Positions 6,938-14,111 of a DNA stretch of 22,419 nt are shown in pieces. The notes under the pieces were generated by a model. That model had not been told where the DNA came from. It did no database searches and worked only from the letters and a program-made list of their open reading frames with translations. Every line of letters starts with the position of its first letter. The first letter of the stretch is position 1. The stretch spans positions 1 to 22,419 of the forward strand of contig JANNNU010000099.1 in NCBI GenBank assembly GCA_031398695.1, read 5' to 3'. The translations under genes were made by a program, and so were the position numbers. The DNA comes from JAIYDJ01 sp031398695. Its GTDB lineage: Bacteria > Pseudomonadota > Alphaproteobacteria > Rhodobacterales > Rhodobacteraceae.

Positions 6938-7783
6938 ATGCGAAGCGGCGAGGCGGGGGTCGTGCTGATCAACGTGCTGGTGATCCTTGCGCTGACGGCA
7001 TCGGTGGTCTTTGCGATGGTCAGTCTGTCAGAGCTGTCGATCACCCGAAGCCAACGCTTCAGCGCGGCGGCGCAGGCGCAGGCCCTGATCAGCGCGGGCG
7101 AGGCGAGCGCGATCACCGCCCTGCGCCGTGACCTGCGCGATGCCGGGCAATCCGATCACCTGGCCGAACCCTGGGCGCAGGCGGGCCAGGAGCCGGTTGC
7201 GATCGAAGGGGGCCGGTTCGCGTTGCGCATCGAGGATGCGCAGGCGCAATTCAACCTCAACAACCTGCGCGGCAGCGGGACGCTGGGCCTGCAGATGCTG
7301 GAACGGCTGGTGTCCGCCGTCGCTCTGCCCCCGGATGTGACAGCGCGCATCGCCTCGCGCATGGCGCAGCCCGCCCCGCTGGAGCGTCTTTCGGATCTGG
7401 TGGCAGAGGCGGGCCTGACGCCGGACGAGGTGGGCCTGCTGGCAGGCCTCATCACCGTCCTGCCCGGCAGCACGCCCGTCAACATCAACACCGCGCCGCC
7501 TGCGCTGCTGGCAGCGCTGGCGGACAATCCGGTTCAGGCGCGGCAACTGGAAAGCATCCGGTCGCGCAACGGCTTTCTGACGCCGGCGGATGTGGCGGCG
7601 GTGCAGGCCATCCTGCCGCCGGGCGCGGGCTATGCAAGCCGGTTCTATTGGGTGACGGTCACGGTGGAGGTCGACCAGACGACCCAAAGCCTGCGCGGCC
7701 TGCTGCAGCGCCGTCAGGGCGCGGGCGGCGCGCCCGTCGTCGTGGTGATCGAACGGGACAGAGCCGTGGCACCGGTGTTTTGA
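6938..7783 (+). CDS. gspK: Type II secretion minor pseudopilin GspK
   Basis: GspK caps the pseudopilus. The 281-aa precursor has a short leader ending in Gly7, then VVLINVLVILALTASVV. The +5 position is Asn rather than Glu, and absence of the +5 Glu is a known trait of GspK. The large helical insertion domain carries the family signatures FNLNNLRG and PVNINTAPPALLAAL. The family's role in calcium-stabilised tip assembly is established for other members. The ATG lies one base after the gspJ stop, with GGAGG just upstream inside gspJ. It is the last gene before the hairpins at 7817-7878. Confidence 0.92.
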   Translation: MRSGEAGVVLINVLVILALTASVVFAMVSLSELSITRSQRFSAAAQAQALISAGEASAITALRRDLRDAGQSDHLAEPWAQAGQEPVAIEGGRFALRIEDAQAQFNLNNLRGSGTLGLQMLERLVSAVALPPDVTARIASRMAQPAPLERLSDLVAEAGLTPDEVGLLAGLITVLPGSTPVNINTAPPALLAALADNPVQARQLESIRSRNGFLTPADVAAVQAILPPGAGYASRFYWVTVTVEVDQTTQSLRGLLQRRQGAGGAPVVVVIERDRAVAPVF

Positions 7784-7816
7784 ACGCACGGCGGCTTTCT
7801 TGGCCGAACCGCAAAA

Positions 7817-7840
7817 GGGCGGCAGATCGCTCTGCCGCCC
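7817..7840. terminator. Strong hairpin terminator between convergent gspK and the DUF4331 operon
   Basis: GGGCGGCAGA (7817-7826) and TCTGCCGCCC (7831-7840) form a perfect 10-bp stem with a TCGC loop. Read leftward, the stem is followed by TTTTGCGG, so it best fits a rho-independent terminator for the leftward DUF4331-lipoprotein transcript. Read rightward it lacks a T run but may still act on gspK transcripts. Confidence 0.7.
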
Positions 7841-7857
7841 CGGGTCTTGGTGGGCGA

Positions 7858-7878
7858 GGCCCGGCGCGTGGCCGGGCC
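7858..7878. terminator. Second GC-rich hairpin in the same convergent gap
   Basis: GGCCCGGC (7858-7865) and GCCGGGCC (7871-7878) pair perfectly around a 5-nt loop. It lies between the lipoprotein stop and the stronger hairpin at 7817-7840. No T run follows on either strand. It may assist termination or protect the 3' end. Confidence 0.45.
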
Positions 7879-7885
7879 ATGCCGA

Positions 7886-8110
7886 TCAGAAATCGACCGG
7901 ATCGGCTGTCAGGTTTACTCCTTCGGCGCCGAGATAGGTGATCTGCAGCGTGTCGGTCGGCGTGGTGTTCGCCCCCGCGTTGAACGCGTTGGCAAAGACC
8001 TCGCCGAACTGGAACGACGGGTTTCCGAACGTCCCGTCGCTGCCGTCGCAGGCCGCTAGGACAAGAAGGGACAGCCCTGCCCCGGTCAGGAACTTGCGCT
8101 TTTGGGTCAT
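7886..8110 (-). CDS. Very small lipoprotein of unknown function, partner of the DUF4331 protein
   Basis: This is a 74-aa predicted lipoprotein. The basic N-terminus (MTQKRK) and hydrophobic core end in lipobox LAAC at Cys21, followed by Asp22. Asp at +2 is the inner-membrane retention signal in E. coli; whether this holds here is unknown. The mature part of about 54 residues is acidic and rich in Gly, Asn and Thr, with no motif I recognise. The ATG at 8110 is 4 nt after the DUF4331 stop, with GAGGG about 8 nt upstream inside that gene, so the two are almost certainly co-translated. The open frame extends upstream to 8143, but that would spoil the signal peptide. Confidence 0.7.
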   Translation of the reverse strand: MTQKRKFLTGAGLSLLVLAACDGSDGTFGNPSFQFGEVFANAFNAGANTTPTDTLQITYLGAEGVNLTADPVDF

Positions 8111-8114
8111 GCCA

Positions 8115-9746
8115 TCAGCCCTCGTTGTTGGGCGAGCCGGCAATCGGCGCGTTCAGGTAGGGGAAGGCGTTCAGCAGTTCGTTGGCGCGCAGCGGTGCGC
8201 CATCGGTGAAGGCTGCCGTGCCCACGGGTGCGGCGGCGCGGCTGGCCTCGGCATCGGCGCCGCACAGCGTCAGGTTGACAAGGTCGGTCGGCGTGTCTTC
8301 GACCGCGCCCGGCACGCCCAGTTCGGCCGCCAGCGGCAGATCGTGGCACAGCGCACCCATCACAACGCGCAGGGCGATGTCGACCGTATCATCCCCCGGA
8401 CGACGCCCGTTGGGGAAGCCGCCCAGGTCTTCCGCGACCAGACCGAAGGTGTTCTGCTGGTCGCGCGGGGTGGCCGGGAAGGCGGTGTTGAGCCGCAGCA
8501 TTTCGGACGGCGTGACGGTCGCCAGCTGGTTCACGCCCGGAAAGCCGGTCAGGAACGCTGTGACAAGGTCGTTGCGCGGAAAATTGCTGGGCGCGATGTT
8601 CGTGGGCGAGCCGACGGCATCGCGGAACAGCAGGTCCAGCAGCGCGGGCAGCGTCGGGTTGGTGACATAGGTCGCCACCGCGCCGTCCGCCGTGGGTTCG
8701 ACCGCGTTGAACAGGTTCTTGTCCTTCAGGCCGATGACCACTTCGTTGACCAGCGGGTTCGACAGACGCGACACCTGCACCAGGGCACCGCCCTGCAGGT
8801 CCGAGCCGTTGAACGCGGGCGACGGGTCCAGCAGACGGGCCTGCGGCAGGCTGGCCGTGGTCCAGCCGCCGATGACGCCGTTGCCCTCGCCCGTCAGACA
8901 GGCGATCGGCACTTCAAGCGCCAGCGACGTGACGTTGGCCTTGCCGATCAGGTCGTCATTGGCGCGGTCTTGCACGATGCCGCCGGTAAAGGGCGTCGCC
9001 GTGTTGTATTGCGGATAGGCGGAATTGGCGGCACCCTGAAGCGGGACAAGGTTCACCAGGTCGAAGATCTCGCCCAGGTTCACCGCAAAGGCTTCGGCGC
9101 GCTGTCCGACAAACACCTTGCCCGTTCCGCAATCCCCGAAATTGACGGTGTTGATATTGCTGTTGGCATAGGCCGGATAGTCGGGGATCGTCTTGTTGCC
9201 GATGTTGTCGATCGGTTTGGTGAACCCCTCGGACGGCGACAGCGCCCGGCGCGTGCCCGACCGCCGATCGCCGCTGATCATCGTCAAGGCATAGCTTTCG
9301 GTGTCGTTGATGTTATCGCTGTCGGACGACAGACCCGGCACCGAACCGGCCTGACGCAGCGGAATGGCCACCATCTGACCGCCGATATCCAGCTCGATCC
9401 CGTTCTCGCCCTTCAGCGCCGACGAGAAATCGAATTGGAAGGTGACGTCCTCGATCGCGTCGCCGTTGTTGTCGATGTGAATCTCGTAAACGGCGTCGTT
9501 GTCGAGCACGAAGTAGTTGGGACCACCATAGGGTGCCTGGATCGGCTGGTAGTTCGCGATCAGCGTGACGTAATCCTGACGGCCCGGCTCATAGCTTTTG
9601 AACATGTAAAAATCTGTGGCGTCGACGCGCGGCATGCCGGCAATCGCCGGTGCTTCGCGATGGCTGGACGCCATTGCAACCGCACCTGTCATGGCGACAG
9701 ATCCGGCAAGCAAGGTTGACAGCATGTAGTGGGATCGTTTGGTCAT
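8115..9746 (-). CDS. Secreted DUF4331 family protein
   Basis: This 543-aa protein has a signal peptide cleaved after AMA at about residue 26. The mature start SSHREAPAI followed by DATDFYMFKSYEPGR is the signature of the DUF4331 family. Further family-like features are YEIHIDNNGDAIEDVTFQFDF, the Asn/Asp-rich SDNIND segment, and a C-terminal part with PNGRRPGDDTVDIALRVVMG. The biochemical function of DUF4331 is unknown to me. The Asp/Asn-rich loops could bind calcium, which is inference. The ATG at 9746 has a near-ideal AGGAGG site 5 nt upstream, implying high expression. A small lipoprotein gene follows after 4 nt. The divergent side carries gspO and the HupE operon; I recall DUF4331 genes near HupE/UreJ and TPR genes in other bacteria. 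It could be a T2SS substrate. Confidence 0.9.
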   Translation of the reverse strand: MTKRSHYMLSTLLAGSVAMTGAVAMASSHREAPAIAGMPRVDATDFYMFKSYEPGRQDYVTLIANYQPIQAPYGGPNYFVLDNDAVYEIHIDNNGDAIEDVTFQFDFSSALKGENGIELDIGGQMVAIPLRQAGSVPGLSSDSDNINDTESYALTMISGDRRSGTRRALSPSEGFTKPIDNIGNKTIPDYPAYANSNINTVNFGDCGTGKVFVGQRAEAFAVNLGEIFDLVNLVPLQGAANSAYPQYNTATPFTGGIVQDRANDDLIGKANVTSLALEVPIACLTGEGNGVIGGWTTASLPQARLLDPSPAFNGSDLQGGALVQVSRLSNPLVNEVVIGLKDKNLFNAVEPTADGAVATYVTNPTLPALLDLLFRDAVGSPTNIAPSNFPRNDLVTAFLTGFPGVNQLATVTPSEMLRLNTAFPATPRDQQNTFGLVAEDLGGFPNGRRPGDDTVDIALRVVMGALCHDLPLAAELGVPGAVEDTPTDLVNLTLCGADAEASRAAAPVGTAAFTDGAPLRANELLNAFPYLNAPIAGSPNNEG

Positions 9747-9918
9747 CCGTTCCTCCTGGTGGCAGCCCTATGGGCGATTAAGATTACGGGATGGGTGACA
9801 CCCCCGACTGTCGTGGACCCTGACGGGATTTCGTCTCGGGCTGGCAACACCGGAACGCGTCACAGTTCTCCATTCCATAAGGATAGCACACCGGGTACGC
9901 AGGGTCGGCGCTGGAAGT

Positions 9919-9942
9919 TTCAAAACCGTTTCCACTTTTGAA
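9919..9942. promoter_or_regulatory. Inverted repeat TTCAAAA-N10-TTTTGAA upstream of gspO
   Basis: TTCAAAA (9919-9925) and TTTTGAA (9936-9942) are perfect inverted arms around a 10-bp spacer. They lie in the 240-bp gap between the divergent DUF4331 gene and gspO. The arms resemble the TTGAAAC arms at 10489-10519 and 193-212, but spacing and orientation differ. It may be an operator or part of a promoter; no function is shown. Confidence 0.35.
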
Positions 9943-9986
9943 CACAATTTCGGCATGGCCATTCAGTCTGGGTACAGGGGACCGCG

Positions 9987-10463
9987 ATGACACTGGAAAC
10001 CGTGGTCTGGCTGGGGTTGACGGGGGCATTGTTCGCCAATCTGATTGCGATTGCGGTTGTGGATCTGAAGACGTTTCGAATTCCCGACGCGCTGAGCCTG
10101 CCGCTGATCGCAGCGGGGCTGGTGCTGGCCTGGGCCTTGCAGGACGTGCTGCGGTTCGACACCACGTTCGCCGATCATCTGGTCGGCGCGTGCGGGGCGT
10201 TCTTGCTTTTTGCCGCACTGGGCGAGGCGATCCATCGGCGCACCGGGCAGGAGGCGCTCGGACTGGGTGATGCCAAGCTGTTCGGCGCGGCGGGCGCGTG
10301 GCTGGGCTGGCAGGCCCTGCCGGGCGTTTTGCTGGTCGCCTCGCTGTCCGGGTTGGCCGCAGCACTGCTGATCCGTCGAAAGCGCGGGGCGTCGGCGATC
10401 GCCTTCGGGCCGTGGATCGCGCTGGGGTTCATTGTCGCGTGGCTGAGGGTGACGCTGCCTTAA
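9987..10463 (+). CDS. gspO: Short A24-type prepilin peptidase, probably GspO
   Basis: Prepilin peptidases cleave the leaders of pseudopilins at the inner membrane. This 158-aa protein contains only the A24 aspartyl protease region. Both catalytic motifs are present: Asp26 in VVDLKTFRIPDAL and Asp95 in GLGDAKLFGAAGAW. About five hydrophobic helices are visible. The N-terminal methyltransferase domain with its Cys cluster, found in classical GspO/PilD, is missing, so it resembles the short TadV/CpaA forms. The ATG at 9987 has AGGGGA upstream. As the only such enzyme in view it probably processes GspG, GspJ and GspK, but it could serve another pilus system. It sits between the DUF4331 gene and the HupE operon. 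Confidence 0.8.
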   Translation: MTLETVVWLGLTGALFANLIAIAVVDLKTFRIPDALSLPLIAAGLVLAWALQDVLRFDTTFADHLVGACGAFLLFAALGEAIHRRTGQEALGLGDAKLFGAAGAWLGWQALPGVLLVASLSGLAAALLIRRKRGASAIAFGPWIALGFIVAWLRVTLP

Positions 10464-10488
10464 CCCGCGGTGGACGGGCCTCGCCAAC

Positions 10489-10519
10489 GTTTCAATTGAC
10501 TTTGACGCGGGGTTGAAAC
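10489..10519. promoter_or_regulatory. Inverted repeat GTTTCAA-N17-TTGAAAC upstream of the HupE operon
   Basis: GTTTCAA (10489-10495) and TTGAAAC (10513-10519) are perfect 7-bp inverted arms separated by 17 bp. A TTGACT at 10496-10501 directly follows the left arm and could be a -35 box, but no convincing -10 box is seen at the right distance. The repeat is 75 bp before the TTG start of the first HupE gene. It is a candidate operator for the four-gene operon. Confidence 0.4.
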
Positions 10520-10593
10520 TTGTGTGTGCCATGCTTCGTTTGCGCACCAGACGGGTCGACGTGACGATGACCCCCATCAGAGGGAGAGACAGA

Positions 10594-11181
10594 TTGAACT
10601 TTCACAAATCCTTTGGCGTCTTTTTTGCCCTGTCGATGCTGATGGCCGCGCCGGCCCTTGCCCATACCGGTGAAGACATCGGCGGCCTTGCCACCGGGTT
10701 CCTGCACCCGATCTCGGGATTGGACCACGTTGTGGCGATGCTCGCCGTCGGCCTGTGGGGCGGCATCCTTGGGGCGCCGGCGTTGTGGCTGCTGCCCATC
10801 GTGTTCCCGCTGGCGATGGCGGTCGCCGGGGCGGCCGGGGCCGCGGGTGTGCCCCTGCCGGGGGTCGAGGTCGGCATCGCCCTGTCCGGCGTCGTTCTGG
10901 GGCTGATGGTGCTGTTGGCCGTGCGCGCGCCGATCTGGCTTGCGATGATGCTGGTGGGCGTGTTCGCGGTGTTCCACGGCCACGCGCATGGCACGGAATT
11001 GCCCGCCTCTGCCAATCCGCTGGAGTATTCGATCGGCTTTGTTGTGGCGACCGGCCTGCTGCACCTTGCGGGCATCGGCATCGGCATGTTGGGCCAGTGG
11101 CCTGCCGGGCGGGTGGCGGTGCGGGGTACCGGGGCGGCGATCGCCCTCGCGGGCGGGGCGTTCCTGACGGGTCTTGCATGA
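10594..11181 (+). CDS. HupE/UreJ family membrane protein 1
   Basis: HupE/UreJ proteins are small polytopic membrane proteins linked to nickel or cobalt uptake in hydrogenase and urease gene clusters. Starting at the TTG at 10594, the 195-aa protein has a clean signal peptide ending APALA, so the mature protein starts HTGED, typical of the family. The signature HPISGLDHVVAMLAVGLWGG follows, then a second His-rich patch FHGHAHGTE and about six helices. The TTG is chosen because GGGAG lies 7 nt upstream and the signal peptide is then of normal length. The ATG at 10567 would add nine charged residues. It overlaps the next gene by ATGA. No hydrogenase or urease genes are nearby, so the substrate is unknown. 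Confidence 0.85.
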   Translation: MNFHKSFGVFFALSMLMAAPALAHTGEDIGGLATGFLHPISGLDHVVAMLAVGLWGGILGAPALWLLPIVFPLAMAVAGAAGAAGVPLPGVEVGIALSGVVLGLMVLLAVRAPIWLAMMLVGVFAVFHGHAHGTELPASANPLEYSIGFVVATGLLHLAGIGIGMLGQWPAGRVAVRGTGAAIALAGGAFLTGLA

Positions 11182-11783
11182 TACGTAGTCAGGCCGGGTG
11201 GCTGGTGATCCTGGTCATGGCACCGGGCTCGGCAGCGGCGCACGGCGGATTGCCGGGTGGTGGCGGCTTTTACAGCGGCGCGGCCCACCCCTTTCTGGCG
11301 CTGGAGCAGTTTCTGGCGTTGCTGAGCCTGGGGCTGCTGATGGGCCAGACAACCGGCACCCATGCGCGGCTGCCGATCCTGTTTCTGGCAGCGGGACTTG
11401 GGGTTGGTCTGGCGGCGGGTGTCGTGCTGGATCATGCGGGCCTGACGATGCTTGGTCTTGCGCTGGTATTCGGCGGCTTGCTCGCAGCCGCGAGTCCGCT
11501 GCCGGTCATGGCGATGGCCGTCTGTGCGGCCGTGGCGGGGTGGGTCGCGGGCAGCGACACCGATGTGCCGGCGCCCGCGTCGCCTGACATCGTCGCCGCC
11601 TATGCGCCGTTTGCCGGGGTGTTTGTCGGGGTCTTTCTGATCTGTCTGAATGCCGCCGCGCTGTCGTCGGTCGCGCAGCGGCCGGTCGCACGGATCGCGA
11701 TCCGGGTAGCGGGATCGTGGGTGGCTGCGATTGCCGTGATGGTGCTCGCCCTGCGCCTGCGCCCGCTGGCGGTGATCGGATGA
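11178..11783 (+). CDS. HupE-like paralogue 2 with altered signature
   Basis: This 201-aa polytopic protein has a signal peptide ending SAAA followed by HGGLPGG, like its upstream neighbour. The region HPFLALEQFLALLSLGLLMG aligns by eye with HPISGLDHVVAMLAVGLWGG of HupE 1, so the conserved Asp-His pair has become Glu-Gln. The second His-rich patch of HupE 1 has no counterpart. About six hydrophobic helices are visible, with a DTDVPAPASPD loop near residue 135. It starts as ATGA on the HupE 1 stop and its stop overlaps the TPR gene start, so all are probably co-translated. It may be a non-transporting subunit or a paralogue with different specificity. Confidence 0.72.
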   Translation: MIRSQAGWLVILVMAPGSAAAHGGLPGGGGFYSGAAHPFLALEQFLALLSLGLLMGQTTGTHARLPILFLAAGLGVGLAAGVVLDHAGLTMLGLALVFGGLLAAASPLPVMAMAVCAAVAGWVAGSDTDVPAPASPDIVAAYAPFAGVFVGVFLICLNAAALSSVAQRPVARIAIRVAGSWVAAIAVMVLALRLRPLAVIG

Positions 11784-12997
11784 TGTATTCCGGGTCGCGA
11801 ACCCTGTGGCAATACGGGGCGGTGGTCGCCGCTGGTCTGCTGCTTGTCGCTGGTGCCACGCTGGGAACGCGCGCCCCCACCGGCCCATCGGAGCCGCAAA
11901 CGCTGAACGACACCACAGTTGTGGCCACGCTGCAACCCGACGGCACTGCGTATTCTGCGGCGGTCCAGGCGGCCCTGCGCGCCACGAGACAGGCCCCCGA
12001 CGACCTGGCCACCGCAAAGAACGCCGCCCGCATCCTGATCGACGAAGGGCGTGCGGCGGGCGACTCGCGTCTGGTGGGCGCAGCGCTGGGGGTCTTGCGC
12101 GGGTTCATGGGCACCGCGGACGCCGAAACGCTGTATCTCGCGGCGACGGCGCGGCAGTATCAGCACGATTTTCCGGGCGCGCTGGCGCTTTTGGACGATG
12201 CCGCGCGCCGCGACCCCCGCGACGTCAACGTGATCCTGACCCGCGCCACGATCCAGATCGTTCTGGGCCGGTTCGATCTGGCCGCCGCCGATTGCGAACG
12301 GCTTTATGCCCTGTCGCGGGTGGATCTGGGCTTTCTGTGTCAGGCGACCAACCGCCTTCTGACGCCCGAGGCGCCGCAGATCGCCGGGCGGCTGGAGGCA
12401 ATCCTCGCGCAGCCGGGCCTTCTGGACCCGGCGCTGCACGGCTGGGCGCGCGGCCTGCTGGGCGAGATTGCGATGCTGCAAGGCGACACCGCCACCGCCC
12501 GTCGCCAGTTCCAGGCGGTCGTGGACGCCGACCCGCTGGCTTTGCGCGAACGGATGCTGCTGGCCGATGTGTTGTTGGCCGAGGACCTGCCGGCAGAGGC
12601 GATAGCGGTGCTCGCACCCGCCATCGCCGCCGACGGCGTGCTGATCCGCCGGGTGATCGCGGCGCGGGCAATGGGGGACACGGCGTTGGCCGCCGCCGAC
12701 ACCGCCGAACTGGCGGCGCGGTTCACGCAGAACATCGACCTTGGCTTGACTGCCCACGCGCGCGAGGAGACGCTGTATTTTCTGCACATCGCCCAAGATC
12801 CTGCGATGGCGCTGCAGCGCGCGCTGGTGAACTGGGACCTGCAACACGAGATCGAGGACGCGCAATTGCTGGTCGACGCCGCCGTGTTTGCAGATCAGCC
12901 GCAGGCCGCCGTGCCGGTCGTGCGCTGGTTCGAGGAACAATCCCTCGTGGCCCCGGCTTTCCGTCTGCCGGAAGCGGTGCGCGAGGCGGCCCGATGA
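11780..12997 (+). CDS. Membrane-anchored or exported tetratricopeptide-repeat protein
   Basis: This 405-aa protein has an N-terminal hydrophobic segment at about residues 10-28, either an anchor or an uncleaved signal. The rest is alpha-helical and Ala/Leu-rich with TPR-like units. Examples are YLAATARQYQHDFPGALALL followed by AARRDP, then TRATIQIVLGRFDLAAADCE, and GEIAMLQGDTATARRQFQAV followed by DADPLA. TPRs mediate protein contacts, so it may be the periplasmic scaffold of the HupE complex, which is inference. Two ATGs in tandem (11780 and 11783) overlap the upstream stop. Its own stop overlaps the next gene by ATGA. It has no enzymatic motif. Confidence 0.78.
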   Translation: MMYSGSRTLWQYGAVVAAGLLLVAGATLGTRAPTGPSEPQTLNDTTVVATLQPDGTAYSAAVQAALRATRQAPDDLATAKNAARILIDEGRAAGDSRLVGAALGVLRGFMGTADAETLYLAATARQYQHDFPGALALLDDAARRDPRDVNVILTRATIQIVLGRFDLAAADCERLYALSRVDLGFLCQATNRLLTPEAPQIAGRLEAILAQPGLLDPALHGWARGLLGEIAMLQGDTATARRQFQAVVDADPLALRERMLLADVLLAEDLPAEAIAVLAPAIAADGVLIRRVIAARAMGDTALAAADTAELAARFTQNIDLGLTAHAREETLYFLHIAQDPAMALQRALVNWDLQHEIEDAQLLVDAAVFADQPQAAVPVVRWFEEQSLVAPAFRLPEAVREAAR

Positions 12998-14067
12998 AGG
13001 CCTTCGTTCTGGTGGTGCTAATCGCGCTCGGCTGGGCCGGGGCGGCGTTGGCGCACGAGACGACACGGTCATACCTGACGCTGACGCAAGACGGACCCGC
13101 GTTGACCGCACACGTGCGCATTGCCTTTCGCGACATCGAAGTTGCGGTCTGGATCGACGAGGATCTGGACGGTCAGATCACCTGGGGCGAAACCAGCCGA
13201 CGGATCGATGCCGTTTCGGATTACGTGACCTCGGCCCTGCGGTTCGAGACGGTCGGGCTTTGCGAGATGCGACGGCGTGATGCGGGTGCGTCGCAAGATG
13301 GCAACGTGGCCTATCTCGATCTGACGTTTGACGGTCGCTGCCCCGAACCGGCGGGCGATCTGCGCGTCACGTCGCGGCTCTTTGCAGAATTCGACCCCGA
13401 TCACCGGCTTTTCCTGACCGCACGCGGGACGGACGTCATGACCAACGCGGTGCTGGGGTCGGCCGAAAACGCCGTCGTCGTGACGGCCGACAGCGGCGGT
13501 GCGTTGAACAGCTTCTTTAGTTATTTCAAGGAAGGCGTGCGCCATCTGCTCGAAGGGGCAGACCATCTGGTGTTCCTCGTGGTGCTTTTGCTGCCCGCCC
13601 TGGCCTCGGGCGACGACCGCCGACGCCAGATCCTGGGGGTCGTGGGGGCGGTGACAGGTTTTACCATTGCGCACGCGCTGTCCTTGACGGCGGCGGCCAC
13701 TGATATCCTGAGACCCCCGACCGCGTTGATCGAGACCCTGATCGCCCTTTCGATCGTCATCACCGCGTTCGACAACCTGCGCCCCGTCATCCCTGCCCCG
13801 CGCGCGGCGGTGGCGTCGTTCTTTGGTCTGATCCACGGCTTCGGCTTTGCGACTGCGCTGTCCGCGCTGGACCTTTCGGGATTTGGTTTCGCCTTGGCGC
13901 TGGTCGGCTTCAATCTGGGCATCGAAGCAGCGCAGATCGGCGTCATCTTCGTATTGCTGCCCGCCCTGAGCTTCCTCGGCTTCGGAACGATCCTGGTGCG
14001 GGTCGGCAGCCTGTTTTCGATGGCGCTGGGGATTTATTGGGTCTGGACAAGGGTTATGCCATTGTGA
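12994..14067 (+). CDS. HupE/UreJ_2 family protein with periplasmic EF-hand-like loop
   Basis: This 357-aa protein has a cleavable signal ending ALA at residue 20, so the mature protein starts HETTRSY. A periplasmic domain of about 150 residues follows, then a C-terminal membrane domain of six to seven helices. The membrane part has the HupE_UreJ_2 signatures: FKEGVRHLLEGADHLVFL, TIAHALSLT, FGLIHGFGFATAL and FNLGIEAAQI. In the periplasmic domain, residues 55-66 (DEDLDGQITWGE) have Asp at 1, 3 and 5, Gly at 6, Ile at 8 and Glu at 12. This is a canonical EF-hand loop and a likely calcium site. It is the last gene of the operon and converges on the lipoprotein gene at 14112 with a 44-bp gap. Confidence 0.86.
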   Translation: MKAFVLVVLIALGWAGAALAHETTRSYLTLTQDGPALTAHVRIAFRDIEVAVWIDEDLDGQITWGETSRRIDAVSDYVTSALRFETVGLCEMRRRDAGASQDGNVAYLDLTFDGRCPEPAGDLRVTSRLFAEFDPDHRLFLTARGTDVMTNAVLGSAENAVVVTADSGGALNSFFSYFKEGVRHLLEGADHLVFLVVLLLPALASGDDRRRQILGVVGAVTGFTIAHALSLTAAATDILRPPTALIETLIALSIVITAFDNLRPVIPAPRAAVASFFGLIHGFGFATALSALDLSGFGFALALVGFNLGIEAAQIGVIFVLLPALSFLGFGTILVRVGSLFSMALGIYWVWTRVMPL

Positions 14068-14111
14068 CGGCCACCGAGCGCTGACCAGCGCGAGGCTGTC
14101 CGATCGCGCGG
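14068..14111. terminator. Short convergent gap with weak inverted repeats
   Basis: GCGCT and AGCGC pair around a GACC loop near 14085-14098, and GCTGACC near 14087 is repeated inverted as GGTCAGC near 14110. No T run is present. It may terminate the two converging operons but is only a weak candidate. Confidence 0.3.

Noticed and set aside
7938..9719. 593-codon rightward frame opposite the DUF4331 gene
   Set aside because: The other strand has a signal peptide, a strong ribosome-binding site and family motifs. This frame is Arg/Gly/Val-rich antisense.
9747..9986. An ECF-sigma-type promoter (GGAAT/GGAAC boxes) upstream of DUF4331
   Set aside because: GGAAT and CGTT elements are present near 9855-9875 on the minus strand but the spacing is off, so I do not claim it.
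10567..10593. ATG at 10567 as the HupE 1 start
   Set aside because: It adds charged residues before the signal peptide and has a poor ribosome-binding site. The TTG at 10594 has GGGAG at 7 nt and gives a normal signal peptide.
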